A stretch of 64,000 bases of DNA, from NCBI RefSeq assembly GCF_004366795.1, contig NZ_SORF01000002.1, positions 251,910 to 315,909 of the forward strand. Direction: 5' to 3'. Below are positions 63,493-64,000 of this stretch, piece by piece; positions within the stretch are counted from its first letter, which is position 1, and every line of letters starts with the position of its first letter. The notes under the pieces were generated by a model, which saw nothing but the letters and a program-made list of their open reading frames with translations, made no database searches and was not told the origin of the DNA. The stretch comes from Alicyclobacillus sacchari (GTDB taxonomy: Bacteria; Bacillota; Bacilli; Alicyclobacillales; Alicyclobacillaceae). The position numbers were made by a program, and so were the translations under genes.

Positions 63493-63508
63493 TAGCTGAG
63501 GTACAATT

Positions 63509-63591
63509 TGGTGCGGGTGAAGGGACTCGAACCCCCACGGTTTCCCGCCAGAACCTAAATCTGGTGCGTCTGCCAATTCCGCCACACCCGC
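63509..63591 (-). tRNA. tRNA-Leu (anticodon UAG)
   Basis: 83 nt with acceptor GCGGGTG/CACCCGC, encoded CCA, anticodon arm CCAGA-TTTAGGT-TCTGG and a long variable arm as expected for leucine. Last gene of the rRNA operon. Confidence 0.95.
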
Positions 63592-63603
63592 AAAATATCT
63601 CTT

Positions 63604-63720
63604 GCCTGGCAACGACCTACCTTCCCAGTCCCTCTCGAGACAAGTATTCTCGGCGCTGGAGGTCTTCACGTCCGTGTTCGGGATGGGTACGGGTGTTTCC
63701 CCTCCGCTATGGTCACCAGA
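63604..63720 (-). rRNA. rrf: 5S ribosomal RNA
   Basis: About 117 nt, with CCATAGCGGAGGGG, ACCCATCCCGAACACGG and a closing stem between UCUGGUGACC and GUUGCCAGGC. Ends set by analogy with B. subtilis 5S. Confidence 0.93.
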
Positions 63721-63732
63721 CCTATATTTTGT

Positions 63733-63935
63733 TTCGCTTCGCTTCGCTTGTTCCTCGCTCACACGGCTTCGGCCTTCGGCCTGCAGATGTGTTCGCTCGG
63801 TCCAAACTCCGCTTCAATCGGTTTGTGATGCTACTTTGGTGCCTGCTTCGTTTGTCCTGTTGCTCACGCAACTTCAGCTTTCGCCTTCATACGCGCTCGC
63901 TCGAACCAAACTCCGCTTCCATTCCTTATGTACCT
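63733..63935. repeat. Imperfect direct repeat in the 23S-5S spacer
   Basis: Two copies of about 80 bp (about 63741-63820 and 63844-63925) share the core CCAAACTCCGCTTC preceded by TTCGCTCG or GCTCGCTCG. A short TTCGC tandem (63733-63749) and the dyad GGCTTCGGCCTTCGGCC lie in the first copy. The 244-bp spacer holds no gene I can see. Confidence 0.6.
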
Positions 63936-63964
63936 TGTGACTGCTATGAAATGACCTTGCTTGC

Positions 63965-64000
63965 GGGTGAAGCCCTCGACCGATTCGTATCTGTCCGCTC
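63965..64000 (-). rRNA. rrl: 23S ribosomal RNA, 3' end (partial)
   Basis: The last 36 nt read as GATACGAATCGGTCGAGG followed by GCTTCACCC, corresponding to the conserved 3' end of 23S rRNA (B. subtilis: ATCGGTCGAGGACTTAACC). The rest lies beyond the right edge. Confidence 0.8.

Noticed and set aside
1..64000. CRISPR arrays, transposases, integrases or phage genes
   Set aside because: None seen; repeats are limited to the rRNA spacer and short dyads.

Overview
The window is a 64 kb chromosomal segment of an endospore-forming Bacillota, most likely of the Alicyclobacillaceae. This rests on moderately GC-rich coding sequence by eye, strong Shine-Dalgarno sites with many GTG/TTG starts, and the genes spoIVA, sleB, ypeB, ylbJ, ypiB, bshA, hepS/hepT, ccpA and a TRAP protein (mtrB). 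Gene order mirrors the Bacillus subtilis dinG-birA-cca-bshA-dapB ... trp-aro ... hepS-menG-hepT-mtrB-spoIVA-gpsA-der-ypfD-cmk-ypfA-ypeB-sleB-gudB-ypbH region, with local losses and insertions. Nearly all genes lie on the minus strand. No prophage, insertion sequence, CRISPR array or integrative element was seen.

Layout. 1-8.8 kb: dinG (runs off the left edge), a TPR protein, birA, cca, bshA, dapB, a second TPR protein and a MazG-type hydrolase, with several overlapping starts and stops. 9-13.5 kb: ylbJ, uppP, a YkvI-like transporter and a YitT protein. 13.5-17.2 kb: ypiB and an XPB-type helicase paired with a Helicase_C_3 protein. 17.2-26.8 kb: the aromatic amino acid block aroC-aroB-aroH, trpD-C-F-B-A, DAHP synthase and tyrA. 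It has no trpE/trpG. trpD is preceded by its own promoter and a leader of GAG/UAG triplets that looks like a TRAP target; TRAP itself is encoded at 44.4 kb.

26.8-39.5 kb is an accessory stretch separating aroC from cheR, which are adjacent in B. subtilis: three tandem M42 peptidases (one apparently inactive), an RluA enzyme, small membrane proteins, a LysM lytic transglycosylase, a MoxR/VWA pair, YjcZ and a Trp-rich protein, a CPA2 antiporter, a stand-alone lipoyl domain, a GT51 glycosyltransferase and a DarB-like CBS protein. 39.5-58.5 kb returns to conserved order: cheR, a patatin, ndk, the heptaprenyl/menaquinone genes, mtrB, tRNA-Pro, spoIVA, gcvH, gpsA, plsY, der, a DUF512 radical-SAM protein, ypfD, plsC, cmk, ypfA, ypeB and sleB. 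58.5-64 kb: gudB, mecB (ypbH), a PepV-like dipeptidase, ccpA, and the end of an rRNA operon (23S 3' end, 5S, tRNA-Leu).

The most interesting unexplained element lies between tyrA and the XPB helicase gene (17226-17346, minus strand). A near-consensus sigma-A promoter is overlapped by a perfect cre (CcpA) motif and is followed about 85 nt later by a strong terminator. The RNA between them would have a pyrimidine-rich, anti-Shine-Dalgarno hairpin loop, so this looks like a catabolite-controlled small RNA. Coordinates and translations were read by eye; no database search or folding program was run.
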